Numbered from the stretch's first letter, positions 24,269 through 34,739 are shown. The stretch: DNA of 64,000 bases from Arsukibacterium tuosuense (GCF_900215315.1 NZ_OBEB01000006.1:186001-250000), one strand, 5' to 3'. Made by a program: numbers and translations. The notes: a model not told the origin generated them from the letters alone.

Positions 24269-25036
24269 TTAAATAACGGATTGGGTAATAACGACTACTG
24301 CCATAACGGCTAGAAATACAGCAAAGCCACGCTGTAGTTTTTCTTTGGGTAATCGTCGGCCAATCCATCCTCCTATGTAACTGCCTGCAATACCGGCTAT
24401 TATCATTAAAGCAATAACTGACCAGTCAAACTGCAGCCCCTTGGCACTGAACACCATATAATATTTAGCAAAGCCAACGAAAGATTTCATAGCAATAATT
24501 AGCAAGCTGGTGGCGACGCTGATCGCAATAGGTAAGCCCCCCATCAATACTAACGCAGGGACGATTAAGAAACCGCCTCCGACACCAACAAAGCCGGTAA
24601 CGGCGCCAACAACCAAGCCATCGGCAATAACTTTGGGTTTGTTGAAAGTATGGTGGTTTACTACATCTTTTAACTTGCTGCGCCACATAAATACTGCTGC
24701 GACAATCATCAGTAGTGCAAATACTAATAGTTGCCAACGACTGTCAATAAGTGTTCCTAACCAGGCACCACCATAAGTACCCACCATACCCGGCAGACCA
24801 AACCACAGCACATGTCGCCAGCTGATCAGCCTGTTCATGCCATTGTGCACAGATCCAAATAAGCTGATGCCTGCAACAATCAGTAAAGAAGACGCAATGG
24901 CGAGCTCTGCCGGCATACCGATAAGGTATAGCAGGACAGGCACCGTCAGAATAGAGCCACCTGAGCCAAACAGGCCGAGACTTAAGCCAATGATCACTGC
25001 TCCAATTAATGCCAGCACATCGCCTCCATATATCAA
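24269..25036 (-). CDS. TSUP-family sulfite/sulfonate exporter (TauE/SafE)
   Basis: 255 residues with about eight membrane helices and the two internal repeats typical of TauE/SafE (GLFGSGGSILTVPVLLYL and GFVGVGGGFLIVPALVLMGG). The family moves sulfite, sulfoacetate or similar anions. It is the first gene of the sulfur operon. GGAGG occurs inside codons 4-5, so translation might start at the GTG at 25018 instead; I keep the ATG. The promoter TTGCCA-17-TAGAAT and an AT-rich dyad lie upstream. Confidence 0.92.
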   Translation of the reverse strand: MIYGGDVLALIGAVIIGLSLGLFGSGGSILTVPVLLYLIGMPAELAIASSLLIVAGISLFGSVHNGMNRLISWRHVLWFGLPGMVGTYGGAWLGTLIDSRWQLLVFALLMIVAAVFMWRSKLKDVVNHHTFNKPKVIADGLVVGAVTGFVGVGGGFLIVPALVLMGGLPIAISVATSLLIIAMKSFVGFAKYYMVFSAKGLQFDWSVIALMIIAGIAGSYIGGWIGRRLPKEKLQRGFAVFLAVMAVVVITQSVI

Positions 25037-25063
25037 AATTGAATAAGCTTATAACTAATATCT

Positions 25064-25116
25064 ATTCTAGAGTGCTTTAAGCCGGGTGGCAATTAAAATT
25101 TAGTATATTCTAATTT
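25064..25116 (-). promoter_or_regulatory. Sulfur operon promoter with candidate ArsR-type operator
   Basis: On the minus strand TTGCCA (25092-25087), 17 nt, TAGAAT (25069-25064). Next to the -35 box lies the dyad AATTTAGTATATTCTAATTT (25097-25116; eight of ten pairs match), which contains a second possible -10 (TATACT). AT-rich dyads of this type are bound by BigR/SqrR-like ArsR repressors that often control TSUP-rhodanese-YeeE operons. No such regulator gene is in the window. Confidence 0.55.
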
Positions 25117-25174
25117 ATATGACCGAAAAACTGACATCAGATTAGGGAGACTGACATTGAACAGAGAAACCCAC

Positions 25175-25205
25175 ACTGTGTTAGTGCTGATTGCCTTAAC
25201 ACAGT
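25175..25205 (-). terminator. Stem-loop downstream of proS
   Basis: ACTGTGTTA / TAACACAGT (nine pairs, 13-nt loop) 20 bp after the proS stop. No clear U-tract follows on the minus strand, so termination is tentative. Confidence 0.35.
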
Positions 25206-25224
25206 CTGGATATTGTAGAGTTAA

Positions 25225-26949
25225 TTAGCAGGTAAGTTTTTGCTGGATTTCAGTGACAACAGTGGCAATATCAAGCATCACTTTTTCGCCAGTACGACGG
25301 TTTTTATATTCAACCTGTTGGTTGTCAAGATTACGCTCACCGACCACGATAGTGTGAGGTACGCCAATCAGCTCCATGTCGGCGAACATTACGCCGGGAC
25401 GTTCGCGGCGGTCATCAAATAATACATCAACGCCAGCCGCAGTTAGCTGTTGGTAAAGCTGTTCAGTTACTTCGGCAATACGAACCGATTTATGCATATT
25501 CATCGGAATAAGAGCAACCTGAAAGGGCGCTATTGCATCTGGCCAGATAATGCCGTATTCGTCATGGTTTTGCTCAATAGCGGCGGCGACAATGCGCGAT
25601 ACTCCAACACCATAGCAGCCCATGGTCATGGTTTGATGTTTGCCTTCTTCATTCAATACACCCGCTTTCAGCGCCTTTGAATACTTTTCACCGAGTTGAA
25701 AAATATGGCCTACCTCAATACCGCGTTTAATGATCAGGTTGCCAAAGCCACAGGGACTCGGGTCGCCGGCAACAATGTTACGAATATCCGCTACCTGATA
25801 CTGTGGAATATCACGCTCCCAGTTGACACCAGTTAAGTGATAGCCGTCTTTATTGGCACCGACGACAAAGTCGGCCATGTGAACAGCACTGCGGTCAGCA
25901 ATAATTTTTATGTTTAAACCAACAGGGCCAACTGAACCTGCGCCCGCACCGCATAATGCGCGGATTTGTTCATCATTCGCAAATTGGAGTGGGCTGGCAA
26001 TGCCATCAAGTTTTTCAGCTTTCAGTTCGTTTAAATCATGATCGCCGCGAAGTACCAGTGCGACAAGTTGCTGCTTACCTTGTTCATCAGCTTCAGCCAG
26101 CACAAACAGCGTTTTGGCTATAGTGCTGTTGGATACCTGCAGTAGCGCCGCTACCTCACTAACGGTGCCTGCATCAGGCGTTGCCACTTCGCAAAGTGCC
26201 TTAGTCGCCGCTGGTCTTTCACCCTTTGGTTCCAGGGCTTCAGCCATTTCAATATTTGCGGCGTAGTCACTGCTGTCAGAAAAGGCAATAGCATCTTCGC
26301 CAGACTCAGCCAGTACATGAAACTCATGCGAGACACTGCCGCCAATCGCGCCACTGTCAGCTTGTACCGGCCGGTAATCCAGTCCCAACCGGTTAAAGAT
26401 ATTGCAATAGGCGCTATACATCGCATCATAAGTTTGTTGCAAGCTGGCCTGACCGAGATGGAAAGAATAGGCATCTTTCATAATAAACTCACGGGCGCGC
26501 ATAACGCCGAAACGCGGCCGGCGTTCATCCCGGAATTTGGTTTGTACTTGGTATAAATTCAATGGTAGCTGTTTATAACTGGTAATTTCCCGGCGAACTA
26601 AATCAGTAATTACTTCTTCATGAGTTGGGCCCAGAATATAATCGCGCTGGTGGCGATCTTTAAAACGTAACAGTTCGGCATCCATAGTGTGCCAACGACC
26701 AGACTCCTGCCATAACTCAGCGGGTTGTACCATAGGAAGCAGTACTTCTATTGCGCCGGCTTTGTTCATTTCCTGGCGAACAATTTCTTCAACTTTACGC
26801 AGTACCCGAACGCCAGTTGGCAGATAGCTGAACATACCGGTGCCCAGCCGGCGGATCATTCCGGCTCTTAACATCAGTTTGTGGCTGATAATTTCAGCGT
26901 CGGACGGTGTTTCCTTTACCGTAGATAATAAATACTGGCTGGTGCGCAT
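25225..26949 (-). CDS. proS: Prolyl-tRNA synthetase, bacterial type
   Basis: 574 residues, close to E. coli ProRS (572). Class II motifs: motif 1 near [25 protein letters not shown], motif 2 [21 protein letters not shown] and motif 3 [13 protein letters not shown]. The inserted editing (INS, YbaK-like) domain occupies about 220-400 ([25 protein letters not shown]). The C-terminal anticodon-binding domain ([22 protein letters not shown]) is complete. The enzyme charges tRNA-Pro and clears Ala-tRNA-Pro. Monocistronic. Confidence 0.98.
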   Translation of the reverse strand: MRTSQYLLSTVKETPSDAEIISHKLMLRAGMIRRLGTGMFSYLPTGVRVLRKVEEIVRQEMNKAGAIEVLLPMVQPAELWQESGRWHTMDAELLRFKDRHQRDYILGPTHEEVITDLVRREITSYKQLPLNLYQVQTKFRDERRPRFGVMRAREFIMKDAYSFHLGQASLQQTYDAMYSAYCNIFNRLGLDYRPVQADSGAIGGSVSHEFHVLAESGEDAIAFSDSSDYAANIEMAEALEPKGERPAATKALCEVATPDAGTVSEVAALLQVSNSTIAKTLFVLAEADEQGKQQLVALVLRGDHDLNELKAEKLDGIASPLQFANDEQIRALCGAGAGSVGPVGLNIKIIADRSAVHMADFVVGANKDGYHLTGVNWERDIPQYQVADIRNIVAGDPSPCGFGNLIIKRGIEVGHIFQLGEKYSKALKAGVLNEEGKHQTMTMGCYGVGVSRIVAAAIEQNHDEYGIIWPDAIAPFQVALIPMNMHKSVRIAEVTEQLYQQLTAAGVDVLFDDRRERPGVMFADMELIGVPHTIVVGERNLDNQQVEYKNRRTGEKVMLDIATVVTEIQQKLTC

Positions 26950-26999
26950 ACTGCTCTCAAAAAAGTAGTCAAAAAATTGCCATCATTCTAGCAAGTCAT

Positions 27000-28058
27000 T
27001 TAGTCTGGCAGAAGTTGAATCTGGTGTTTTATTGGCTTATTTGTTACCTGCTGGCCGGAAATCATGCCGCCAAGGGTGTAAAGCTCGCCTTTAACCTCCA
27101 GCAACGTCCGGGCATCCATTACCGGAGTGCTGTCTGCTGCCGTTCGCCATTGCTGTCTGGCAACCGAATATACCCAGACTTCGCTACTGGGATTAGCAGC
27201 TTGCCCATCAAAACCAATTCCGCTGTAATTGTATGGAGTTTGACTGCCACCAACAAAAACGATCACCTGCTCACCATTAAGTTCAGTGCCGGTAGCGGCC
27301 ATTCTGAAGCGGGCTTTACCGGATGGATGCGGTACTTGCTGCCAACCAATCTCATTTGGTTGGCTGCCAATTGTGCCTTGCCAGCAAGCAGGTTCACTGA
27401 CAAAGTTGCGCGGCTTCGCCGTAGGGTACTCGAGCGCTACACCATCACATAACAGTAAGGTGTTGCCGACAATGCCGCCCGCCAGACCAAATACCGGTTT
27501 ACCCGGGAACGGTGTAGCCTGCGACCAGCGCTGAGTAAAGTTATCGAATAATTGCACCAGATTCACGTTGCCGTGATCACTCCAGCCGCTGGCCAGATAA
27601 ATATAGCGATTCTGATAGGGCAGAGCCACGGCATCATCTACTGGCACCGGTATGTCATTCAGGCGGGTATAACGCCTGGTTACCGGATCAAGCCGGTAAC
27701 TGTCGGTAGCAGTTTGTTTATTGCCATCATTGTTAATAGTATAACCACCGAACAGAAAAAAATTGTTGTTAAGGGCAACAGTGCTGGCTGCGGCCCGGCC
27801 AGTCAGGCGTTGCTGGCTGGGTACCTCGGGTAGCGCTGACCAGCCGAATTCACCCAGGGTATGCATCCAGACTTTATTATGTAAGTCGCTGCTTTGCTTG
27901 CCAGGGCCCATTCCCATGGCACTGATAATGTAGGTTTTACCCCGTACCGTGGTGCTGGCAACACTGTTGTTGCTGACTGGCTCGGGTAACTCCGGTATCG
28001 CGATGCTACTGGCTGCAGCCGTCAGCAAACTAAGGTAGCTGAGAGATTTCAGTAACAT
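27000..28058 (-). CDS. Exported Kelch-repeat protein
   Basis: 352 residues from the ATG at 28058, which has GGAG eight bases upstream; the ATG five codons earlier overlaps that site. A signal peptide (LLTAAASSIA) is followed by a beta-propeller of Kelch repeats (GKTYIISAMG, NNNFFLFGGYTINND, NRYIYLASGWSDHG, ELYTLGGMISG). It resembles the N-acetylneuraminate epimerase (NanM) group in architecture, but no sialic-acid genes are near, so no enzyme name is given. Its start overlaps the end of trmO by 29 bp, which implies co-transcription. Confidence 0.8.
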   Translation of the reverse strand: MLLKSLSYLSLLTAAASSIAIPELPEPVSNNSVASTTVRGKTYIISAMGMGPGKQSSDLHNKVWMHTLGEFGWSALPEVPSQQRLTGRAAASTVALNNNFFLFGGYTINNDGNKQTATDSYRLDPVTRRYTRLNDIPVPVDDAVALPYQNRYIYLASGWSDHGNVNLVQLFDNFTQRWSQATPFPGKPVFGLAGGIVGNTLLLCDGVALEYPTAKPRNFVSEPACWQGTIGSQPNEIGWQQVPHPSGKARFRMAATGTELNGEQVIVFVGGSQTPYNYSGIGFDGQAANPSSEVWVYSVARQQWRTAADSTPVMDARTLLEVKGELYTLGGMISGQQVTNKPIKHQIQLLPD

Positions 28059-28737
28059 GGTTTTGTTCTCCATTGACTGTCCATTTAATATTAAAGTGGT
28101 ACAAGGTCATACCGTAATGTTGCTCGGCATCGCGTTGTTTTTTATATGATGGCCTTGGGTCTTGTTTTAATACTTTTTCAATTAGCAATGCCAGCTCAGG
28201 ATGAGCCGTCTGAGCCAGGCAAAATTCTCTGGCTTGCTCACTAAAACTTACTGCCATAAGTGTTTCAGGAGCGCTGTCAGCAAAGCCACCCGTTGCATCC
28301 GGCAGGGCATCAGCATAGGGTAAATAAGGTTTAATGTCTAAGATGGGAGTACCATCCAGCAAATCGATACCGCTTAATTCCAACACCAGCTTATTGCGTT
28401 GCCGGTAAACCTTCTCTAGTTTTACGACAGAAAGACCAATTGGATTAGGTCGGAAGGTCGCCCGGGTAGCAAAAACACCTTTTCTGGCATTGCCACCAAG
28501 CCGTGGTGGTCTGACTAAAGGCGACCAGCCTTTGCTGGCGGTTTCATGAAATATAAATACCAGCCATAAATGACTGAAACTTTCAATACCCCGGACAATG
28601 TCATCATCAGCGAAGGGCGGGCTAAGGATTAATTTGCCCCTTGCCTCAGCGATAAGACCAGGCTGGCGCGGAATGGCAAACTTTTGCTTATAGGGCGACT
28701 CTATGGTGCCAACAACATTGAACTGAAAAGAACTCAT
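28030..28737 (-). CDS. trmO: tRNA (N6-threonylcarbamoyladenosine-37) methyltransferase TrmO
   Basis: 235 residues, the same length as E. coli TrmO (YaeB/TsaA). It starts with VGTIESPYKQKFAIPRQPGL, then GIESFSHLWLVFIFHET, RPPRLGGNARKGVFATRATFRPNPIGLS split by the SAM pocket, and DLLDGTPILDIKPYLPYADA. TrmO uses S-adenosylmethionine to make m6t6A37 in tRNA-Thr. The gene lies upstream of, and overlaps, the Kelch protein gene. Confidence 0.95.
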   Translation of the reverse strand: MSSFQFNVVGTIESPYKQKFAIPRQPGLIAEARGKLILSPPFADDDIVRGIESFSHLWLVFIFHETASKGWSPLVRPPRLGGNARKGVFATRATFRPNPIGLSVVKLEKVYRQRNKLVLELSGIDLLDGTPILDIKPYLPYADALPDATGGFADSAPETLMAVSFSEQAREFCLAQTAHPELALLIEKVLKQDPRPSYKKQRDAEQHYGMTLYHFNIKWTVNGEQNHVTEISQLP

Positions 28738-28888
28738 TATTAATGATACGCAACCAGCATGATTAAACGGGCATTATGCAATTGCAATGACGAAACAACA
28801 AGCGATAGCATAGACGTCTGAATATCTTTGACGCTATACGGTTATTAAGGTAAAAATAGCGCTGCCAATGTTAATTTAAGAGTAGATG

Positions 28889-29722
28889 ATGGAACGAAAG
28901 ACCCTGTTAACTGAATGCCCTGATTCGAAGGGCCTGATCGCGCAAATTACCAACATTTGTTACAAGCACCAACTTAATATTATCCGCAATACCGAATATG
29001 TAGATCCGGTAACAGGCCAGTTTTACATGCGCACCGTGCTGGAGGGGGTGTTTAATGACACCACTTTGCTGTTCGACTTAGACCGGGCGTTGCCATCAGG
29101 CAGTCGTCGCAGCTTGTTAAGCGACAGCGCAAAACGGGTAGTTGTGCTGGTTACCCGGGAAGCGCATTGCCTGGGTGATATTTTAATGAAAGTGTTTGAT
29201 GGCTCTCTGGCGTTAGACATTGCTGCTATCGTTGGTAATTACGCTGAACTTAGCAACCTTGCTGAAAAATTTGCCATTCCATATCATTACCTCAGCCATC
29301 AGGGAATAAGCCGGGCAGAGCACGAACAGCAAATTCTTGCAACGATAGCGCCTTACCAACCAGATTATCTGGTGCTGGCAAAATTCATGCGTATTTTAAG
29401 TGCAGATTTCGTGGCGCAATACCGCAACCGGATTATTAATATTCATCATAGTTTTTTACCGGCATTTATTGGTGCCAACCCCTATCAGCAAGCGTTCGAA
29501 CGTGGGGTCAAGATAATTGGTGCTACGGCTCATTTTGTTAATGAGCAGCTGGATGAAGGTCCGATTATCGAGCAGATGGTGCGAACCGTCGATCACAACT
29601 TCAGCGCCAACGATATGGCCAAAGCCGGCCGCGATGTCGAAAAAGCGGCACTTAGCCGGGCGTTACAACTGGTGGTAGAAAACCGGGTACTGGTGCATGG
29701 TAACAAAACGGTCGTGTTATAA
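28889..29722 (+). CDS. purU: Formyltetrahydrofolate deformylase
   Basis: 277 residues from the ATG at 28889 (TAAGAG six bases upstream; the adjacent ATG at 28886 is too close). An N-terminal ACT domain (about 5-85; ECPDSKGLIAQITNICYKH) is followed by a formyl-transfer catalytic domain (about 85-277) with FMRILSADFV, NIHHSFLPAFIGANPY and GATAHFVNEQLDEGPII, which holds the Asn-His-Asp type active site. It hydrolyses 10-formyl-THF to formate and THF and balances one-carbon pools. Divergent from trmO. Confidence 0.96.
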   Translation: MERKTLLTECPDSKGLIAQITNICYKHQLNIIRNTEYVDPVTGQFYMRTVLEGVFNDTTLLFDLDRALPSGSRRSLLSDSAKRVVVLVTREAHCLGDILMKVFDGSLALDIAAIVGNYAELSNLAEKFAIPYHYLSHQGISRAEHEQQILATIAPYQPDYLVLAKFMRILSADFVAQYRNRIINIHHSFLPAFIGANPYQQAFERGVKIIGATAHFVNEQLDEGPIIEQMVRTVDHNFSANDMAKAGRDVEKAALSRALQLVVENRVLVHGNKTVVL

Positions 29723-29797
29723 GTGCCGTTTTACTTTTAGCCGGCTATCTTTAATACTTCAGCCATATTTGTAAGTCGGTGGTAAGAGGTATTCGTT

Positions 29798-30328
29798 ATG
29801 AAATTTTTTTTTATGTTGTGTTGCTTGTTCGCTGGTATTGCCGCCGCAGTGGAACCGCCAAAACTTCACCCGCAGTTGGAAGTCTTCCGCCCATACCTGG
29901 GCCAGTATTGGCAGGGTGATCTTGCTCAGCCAGGCAGTGAAAAGCCAGCGATTGATCTGTCTCACTGGTCGCGGGCTCTTAACGGTCAGGCTATAAAAAC
30001 GGTGCATTCCATAAATGATGGCGAATATGGTGGTGAGTCCTTTATTTTCTGGGACGACACTAAAAAAAGCCTGGCATATTATTACTTTACTACAGCTGGT
30101 TTTTATACTCATGGCACCATGCAAGTTAACCCGCAAAGTGGTGAAATTACCGCACTGGAGAATGTCGAAAACAATCAGAACGGTATTACACAGGTGAAAT
30201 CACACAGTAAACTTATGCCTGACGGCAGTTTACAGGTTCGGTCCAGCTACTTACAAAACGAGCAATGGGTTGACGGTCACAGCGCCTTATATCAACCCGT
30301 CGCCCCGCAGGAAATAATCTTTAAATAG
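29798..30328 (+). CDS. Exported protein of unknown function, lipocalin/DUF1579-like
   Basis: 176 residues with a signal peptide (cut near AAA-VEP) and an AAGAGGT Shine-Dalgarno. The mature part is beta-rich (LEVFRPYLGQYWQGD, FIFWDDTKKSLAYYYFTTAGFY, TQVKSHSKLMPDG), which suggests a lipocalin-like barrel similar to DUF1579-type proteins. I do not recognise a named family with certainty and assign no function. It is convergent with the carbonic anhydrase gene, 14 bp away. Confidence 0.7.
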   Translation: MKFFFMLCCLFAGIAAAVEPPKLHPQLEVFRPYLGQYWQGDLAQPGSEKPAIDLSHWSRALNGQAIKTVHSINDGEYGGESFIFWDDTKKSLAYYYFTTAGFYTHGTMQVNPQSGEITALENVENNQNGITQVKSHSKLMPDGSLQVRSSYLQNEQWVDGHSALYQPVAPQEIIFK

Positions 30329-30342
30329 CGGGTGGTAACGTA

Positions 30343-30984
30343 TTAATTTTCGAGCGGGTCCATGGCATAAATATCATCGATTTTATCACCACATGAATGG
30401 CTGACCCGCAAATCTTTTACTCTGCCGTTACGCAAGCTGTATACCCAGCCGTGAATAGCTAATGGCTGGCCGCGTTCCCAGGCTTCCTGTACAAAACTGG
30501 TGTGGCACAAATTACGAACCTGCTCCATAACATTCAGTTCAATTAACCGGTTAAGTCGCTCGTTGTCATCATTGTAACTGTCAACTTCCTGCCGGTGCAT
30601 GGCATAAACATCTTTAACGTTACGCAACCAGTTATCGACGAAGCCAACCCGTTGTTTCATCATGGCCGCTTTTACGCCGCCACAACCATAATGACCTACC
30701 ACTAAAATGTGCTTTACCTTAAGAATATCGATAGCATACTGCAGTACTGACAGACAATTCATATCAGAGTGCAGCACCAGATTTGCCACGTTTCGATGGA
30801 CAAAAAGCTCGCCAGGTAACAGCCCTACAATTTCGTTTGCCGGCACCCGGCTATCAGAGCAGCCAATCCATAAATACTCTGGTGCTTGTTGTTCTGACAG
30901 CTGCTTAAAAAAACCAGGCTGCTCACGCTCAATTCGATCTGCCCAGTTTTTATTATTAATAAATAAATCTTTAAATTTTGGCAT
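30343..30984 (-). CDS. can: Beta-class carbonic anhydrase
   Basis: 213 residues. Zinc ligands C42, H98 and C101 and the catalytic D44-R46 pair (GCSDSRVPANEI, VGHYGCGGVKA) fall at the E. coli Can positions. It interconverts CO2 and bicarbonate in the cytosol to feed carboxylases. AGGACT precedes the ATG. It faces manC with 200 bp between. Confidence 0.96.
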   Translation of the reverse strand: MPKFKDLFINNKNWADRIEREQPGFFKQLSEQQAPEYLWIGCSDSRVPANEIVGLLPGELFVHRNVANLVLHSDMNCLSVLQYAIDILKVKHILVVGHYGCGGVKAAMMKQRVGFVDNWLRNVKDVYAMHRQEVDSYNDDNERLNRLIELNVMEQVRNLCHTSFVQEAWERGQPLAIHGWVYSLRNGRVKDLRVSHSCGDKIDDIYAMDPLEN

Positions 30985-31184
30985 AACACTAGTCCTGAAA
31001 AATATCGCGTTAAGATAGCTGATTCTACCGCAATTAAGAGCACCGACCAGCCTGAATTAGCACCGGTATTCCATTTCGTGGTGGCGACTACCAAAAATAT
31101 TCCGGGTGACGTTCGCCCGAAAAGCTGGCTATACTAAGCTTAGCTAACCCACTTATTTTATGGAAAGTACCGCAAGGAGTTGCA

Positions 31185-32600
31185 ATGATCCCGGTTATTT
31201 TATCTGGAGGGTCGGGTACCCGGCTCTGGCCCTTATCCCGCGCAAAAAAACCGAAGCAATTTTTGTCTTTGGTTAACGAAAAAAGCATGCTGCAAAATAC
31301 CTTACTCCGACTAAAAGGCATAGAGCACCTTGCGCCGCCAATCGTTGTTTGCAACGAAGATCATCGCTTTATGGTAGCCGAGCAGCTGCGCGAACTCGCT
31401 ATTAATGATGCCTGCATAATGCTTGAGCCGGTTGGTCGTAACACCGCACCAGCAATAGCTATTGCTGCTATCCAGGCCTTGCAGACACACCAGGACCCGG
31501 TGCTGCTGGTGCTGGCTGCTGATCATGTTATTCAGGATATTCCTGCCTTTCAGCAAGCTGTTGCGGAAGCAGATATCGCAGCAGAAGCCGGTAAGTTGGT
31601 TACCTTTGGCGTTGTGCCGGTAACGGCTCACACCGGCTACGGTTATATCCGGCGCAGCAAGCAAAGTGTTGCAAGTATGGCCAATACCTTCCAGGTAACT
31701 GAATTTAAAGAAAAACCAGATAAAAGCACTGCGGAGCACTATCTGACATCGGGTGACTACTGCTGGAACAGCGGCATGTTTATGTTCAAAGCCAGTACTT
31801 TACTGGCAGAACTTGAAAGATTTGCACCTGAGGTGGTGCACGCCTGCCGGATGGCAGTTACTGCTGCCGCTCAGGATTTGGATTTTGTCCGGGTTGATAA
31901 AGATGCGTTTAGCGCCAGTCCGGCAGACTCGCTGGATTATGCTGTACTCGAGAAGTCTGACAATACGGTAATGGTGCCGCTGAATGCGGGTTGGAGTGAT
32001 GTAGGCAGTTATGATGCGCTATGGGACGTTATGGCAAAAGACGCCCAGGGCAACGCCTGTCGGGGCGATGTGATGCTGGAGTCAACCCGCAATAGTTACA
32101 TTAACGCCGAAGAGAAACTGGTGGCTGTTATCGGTCTGGATAATGTGATCGTAGTAGAAACCAAAGACGCGGTTCTGGTGGCTGATAAAAACGACATTCA
32201 ACAAGTAAAAAGTATTGTGCAACGTTTACAAAGTTACGGCCGAACTGAAGTTGATTTACACCGGGAAGTGTTCCGGCCATGGGGTAAATATGATTCTGTC
32301 GACCAGGGGAATCGATACCAGGTTAAACATATTACGGTAAAACCTGGCGCGAAATTATCAGTCCAGAAACATCACCATCGGGCCGAGCATTGGGTAGTGG
32401 TCAGTGGTACCGCTCTGGTAAGAAATGGTGACAACGAATTTTTGGTTACTGAAAACGAGTCGACCTTTATCCCAATTGGTGTGGTTCATTCGCTGGAAAA
32501 TCCCGGCAAAATCCCGTTGGAATTAATTGAAGTTCAGTCGGGTAGTTACCTCGGAGAAGATGACATCGTCCGGTTTGCTGATAAATATGGTCGGGGATAA
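31185..32600 (+). CDS. manC: Mannose-1-phosphate guanylyltransferase / mannose-6-phosphate isomerase
   Basis: 471 residues, type II bifunctional enzyme. The N-terminal nucleotidyltransferase domain has [14 protein letters not shown] and KKPKQFLSL; the C-terminal cupin isomerase domain (about 350-471) has [30 protein letters not shown] and the closing [16 protein letters not shown]. It makes GDP-mannose and interconverts Fru-6-P and Man-6-P. AAGGAG precedes the ATG. manB follows after one base, so the pair supplies GDP-mannose; no polysaccharide cluster surrounds it. Confidence 0.95.
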   Translation: MIPVILSGGSGTRLWPLSRAKKPKQFLSLVNEKSMLQNTLLRLKGIEHLAPPIVVCNEDHRFMVAEQLRELAINDACIMLEPVGRNTAPAIAIAAIQALQTHQDPVLLVLAADHVIQDIPAFQQAVAEADIAAEAGKLVTFGVVPVTAHTGYGYIRRSKQSVASMANTFQVTEFKEKPDKSTAEHYLTSGDYCWNSGMFMFKASTLLAELERFAPEVVHACRMAVTAAAQDLDFVRVDKDAFSASPADSLDYAVLEKSDNTVMVPLNAGWSDVGSYDALWDVMAKDAQGNACRGDVMLESTRNSYINAEEKLVAVIGLDNVIVVETKDAVLVADKNDIQQVKSIVQRLQSYGRTEVDLHREVFRPWGKYDSVDQGNRYQVKHITVKPGAKLSVQKHHHRAEHWVVVSGTALVRNGDNEFLVTENESTFIPIGVVHSLENPGKIPLELIEVQSGSYLGEDDIVRFADKYGRG

Positions 32601-32601
32601 T

Positions 32602-34038
32602 ATGAAGCCCTTATCCTGCTTTAAAGCTTATGATATTCGCGGCAAACTGGGTGATGAACTTAACGAGCAGATTGCCTACTGTATTGGCCGGGCTTATGCC
32701 AGGATCATTAAGCCGGATAGTGTGGCGGTAGGCGGTGACATCCGCCTTAGTTCTGAGTCCCTGAAGCTGGCGTTAACGCTGGGGCTGTTGACCGAAGGTG
32801 TTGAAGTGCTGGATTTAGGCATGACGGGTACTGAGGAGGTGTATTTTGCCGCCCAGTATCTGGCAATTGACGGGGCTATTGAAGTTACGGCCAGTCACAA
32901 CCCAATCGACTACAATGGCATGAAATTGGTTCGTGCGCAGTCAAGGCCAATAAGTGGTGACTCAGGTCTTTTTGCTATTCGCGATGAAGCACAACGATTG
33001 CAGGCAGACTTATTTGAGCCAGCAGCATTAAAAGACCTGACAGAACAAAGCAAAAAAATGGCAGGTAATGCGACATGGCAATTTGGCAACGGCAGCTATA
33101 AAAAACACAGCATACTAAAACCCTACGTCGATCATCTGCTTACCTACATTAACGGAGCCAATATTAAACCACTAAACCTGGTGGTTAACTCAGGCAATGG
33201 GGCTGCCGGTCACGTTGTCGATGCGTTAGAGCAGGCCTTTATTCAGCATAAAATACCCGTGCATTTCATCAAAGTTAATCATCAGCCCGATGGCAACTTC
33301 CCTAACGGAATTCCCAATCCGTTACTGGTAGAAAATCGTCAGGCAACTGCTGAGGCCGTACGTCATTTTCAGGCCGACTTTGGCATTGCCTGGGATGGCG
33401 ATTTTGACCGCTGTTTTTTATTTGATGAGCAAGGGGATTTCATAGAAGGTTATTATATTGTCGGCATTCTGGCGGCCGCATTTTTGAAGAAAGAACCCGG
33501 AGCGAAGATTATTCATGATCCTCGTTTGTACTGGAACACTGATGCCGTTGTTAAGCAGTATAATGGCAAGGCGATTTGCAGTAAAACAGGTCATGCATTT
33601 ATTAAAGAGCGTATGCGGGCTGAAGATGCGGTGTATGGTGGCGAGATGAGTGCCCACCATTATTTTCGTGATTTTTCGTACTGTGATAGCGGTATGATTC
33701 CCTGGCTGCTGGTAGCAGAGTTATTATCTTTATCAGGGGAAAAGTTATCTCAATTGGTACGGCAAATGATTGCGGATTATCCTTCCTCTGGTGAAATAAA
33801 CTTTAAAATTGCCAACCCTCAACGGGTTATTACTAAATTAGCAGAGAATTATGAATCTTTGGCCATTGAAACCGATGATATAGACGGTTTAAGTATGAGT
33901 TTTGATAATTGGCGTTTTAATTTGCGTGTTTCTAATACAGAAAATGTTGTCAGATTAAATGTCGAAACCAAAGGTGACTATAAATTAATGGAACAAAAAA
34001 CAGCTGAAATAAAGCTTTTCTTAACAGAGGCTGAATAA
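32602..34038 (+). CDS. manB: Phosphomannomutase
   Basis: 478 residues from the ATG at 32602; the frame is open 25 codons further up inside manC, but [17 protein letters not shown] is the family start. Active-site phosphoserine loop [11 protein letters not shown], metal loop WDGDFDRCF and sugar loop [12 protein letters not shown] are intact, as is the C-terminal [14 protein letters not shown] phosphate-binding loop. It converts Man-6-P to Man-1-P for ManC. The start is one base after the manC stop. The last 300 bp and the following gap are clearly more AT-rich. Confidence 0.95.
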   Translation: MKPLSCFKAYDIRGKLGDELNEQIAYCIGRAYARIIKPDSVAVGGDIRLSSESLKLALTLGLLTEGVEVLDLGMTGTEEVYFAAQYLAIDGAIEVTASHNPIDYNGMKLVRAQSRPISGDSGLFAIRDEAQRLQADLFEPAALKDLTEQSKKMAGNATWQFGNGSYKKHSILKPYVDHLLTYINGANIKPLNLVVNSGNGAAGHVVDALEQAFIQHKIPVHFIKVNHQPDGNFPNGIPNPLLVENRQATAEAVRHFQADFGIAWDGDFDRCFLFDEQGDFIEGYYIVGILAAAFLKKEPGAKIIHDPRLYWNTDAVVKQYNGKAICSKTGHAFIKERMRAEDAVYGGEMSAHHYFRDFSYCDSGMIPWLLVAELLSLSGEKLSQLVRQMIADYPSSGEINFKIANPQRVITKLAENYESLAIETDDIDGLSMSFDNWRFNLRVSNTENVVRLNVETKGDYKLMEQKTAEIKLFLTEAE

Positions 34039-34144
34039 AATTATATTTTTTATTCTATATCTAAGTATTAAAAAGGCTCTGTAGCTTTATTTAAATGCTC
34101 AAATTGCTTATCCTTTATTAAATTTTTATATAAAGGAGCAAATC

Positions 34145-34669
34145 GTGTCTTTATTGTTAGATAAAAAAGAACTCAAGAAAGCAGCTAAAGAGTTAACGCT
34201 GGTTAAACTGACCGATGTTATTGAAACACTGAATGGTGTACTGGCTGAGCGGCAGCAGGAAGTTGAATTAATTGCTAAGCTCGAACAATTAGCCAAAGCT
34301 CAGGGTTACACTCTGGAGCAACTTGGTTACAGACAAAGCAGCGATGTTGTGGTGGCTGAGCGCAGTGACAGCGACAGTGCAAAGCGACCGGTTAAACCAA
34401 AATTTAAAACCATTAATAAAGAAAGTCAGTTTTTCTACGTTGAGAATGGCCAGCTTCAGCTGTTGCGCACGCATACCATGAAAAAAGGGTTGCAGCAACG
34501 CGGTATTCAGGTTGTGCCGCTGGCAAAAGTAGATAAAAAGTTTACTAAAGACATCGATAAACTTATTGCAGATGCTACCGCCCAGGCGATTGAGAATTTT
34601 AATAGTAAAGTCACAATCTGGAATGAGTGGGCAGTGGCCAATGGTGGCGAGATTCTTGAAAAACGTTAA
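34145..34669 (+). CDS. Small coiled-coil protein with H-NS-like N-terminus
   Basis: 174 residues, basic. The first 65 residues (KKELKKAAKELTLVKLTDVI, LNGVLAERQQEVELIAKL, KAQGYTLEQLGY) look like an H-NS/MvaT-type oligomerisation helix and linker. The C-terminal part, however, lacks the usual GxGRxPxW hook; instead it has ESQFFYVENGQLQLLRTHTMKKG, then a lysine-rich helical segment ending IWNEWAVANGGEILEKR. It may be a nucleoid-associated or sensor protein; the assignment is weak. It sits in an AT-rich patch, has AAGGAG before the ATG and a strong terminator behind. Confidence 0.55.
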   Translation: MSLLLDKKELKKAAKELTLVKLTDVIETLNGVLAERQQEVELIAKLEQLAKAQGYTLEQLGYRQSSDVVVAERSDSDSAKRPVKPKFKTINKESQFFYVENGQLQLLRTHTMKKGLQQRGIQVVPLAKVDKKFTKDIDKLIADATAQAIENFNSKVTIWNEWAVANGGEILEKR

Positions 34670-34683
34670 TAGGCATAAAATTT

Positions 34684-34714
34684 AAAAAAAACCGGCAACG
34701 CTGCCGGTTTTTTT
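34684..34714. terminator. Bidirectional terminator
   Basis: ACCGGCA-ACGC-TGCCGGT (34691-34708) flanked by A7 on the left and T7 on the right; it serves both the H-NS-like gene and the convergent yciK. Confidence 0.92.
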
Positions 34715-34739
34715 ATTTCGTTATTTGTAAAGACCTTCG

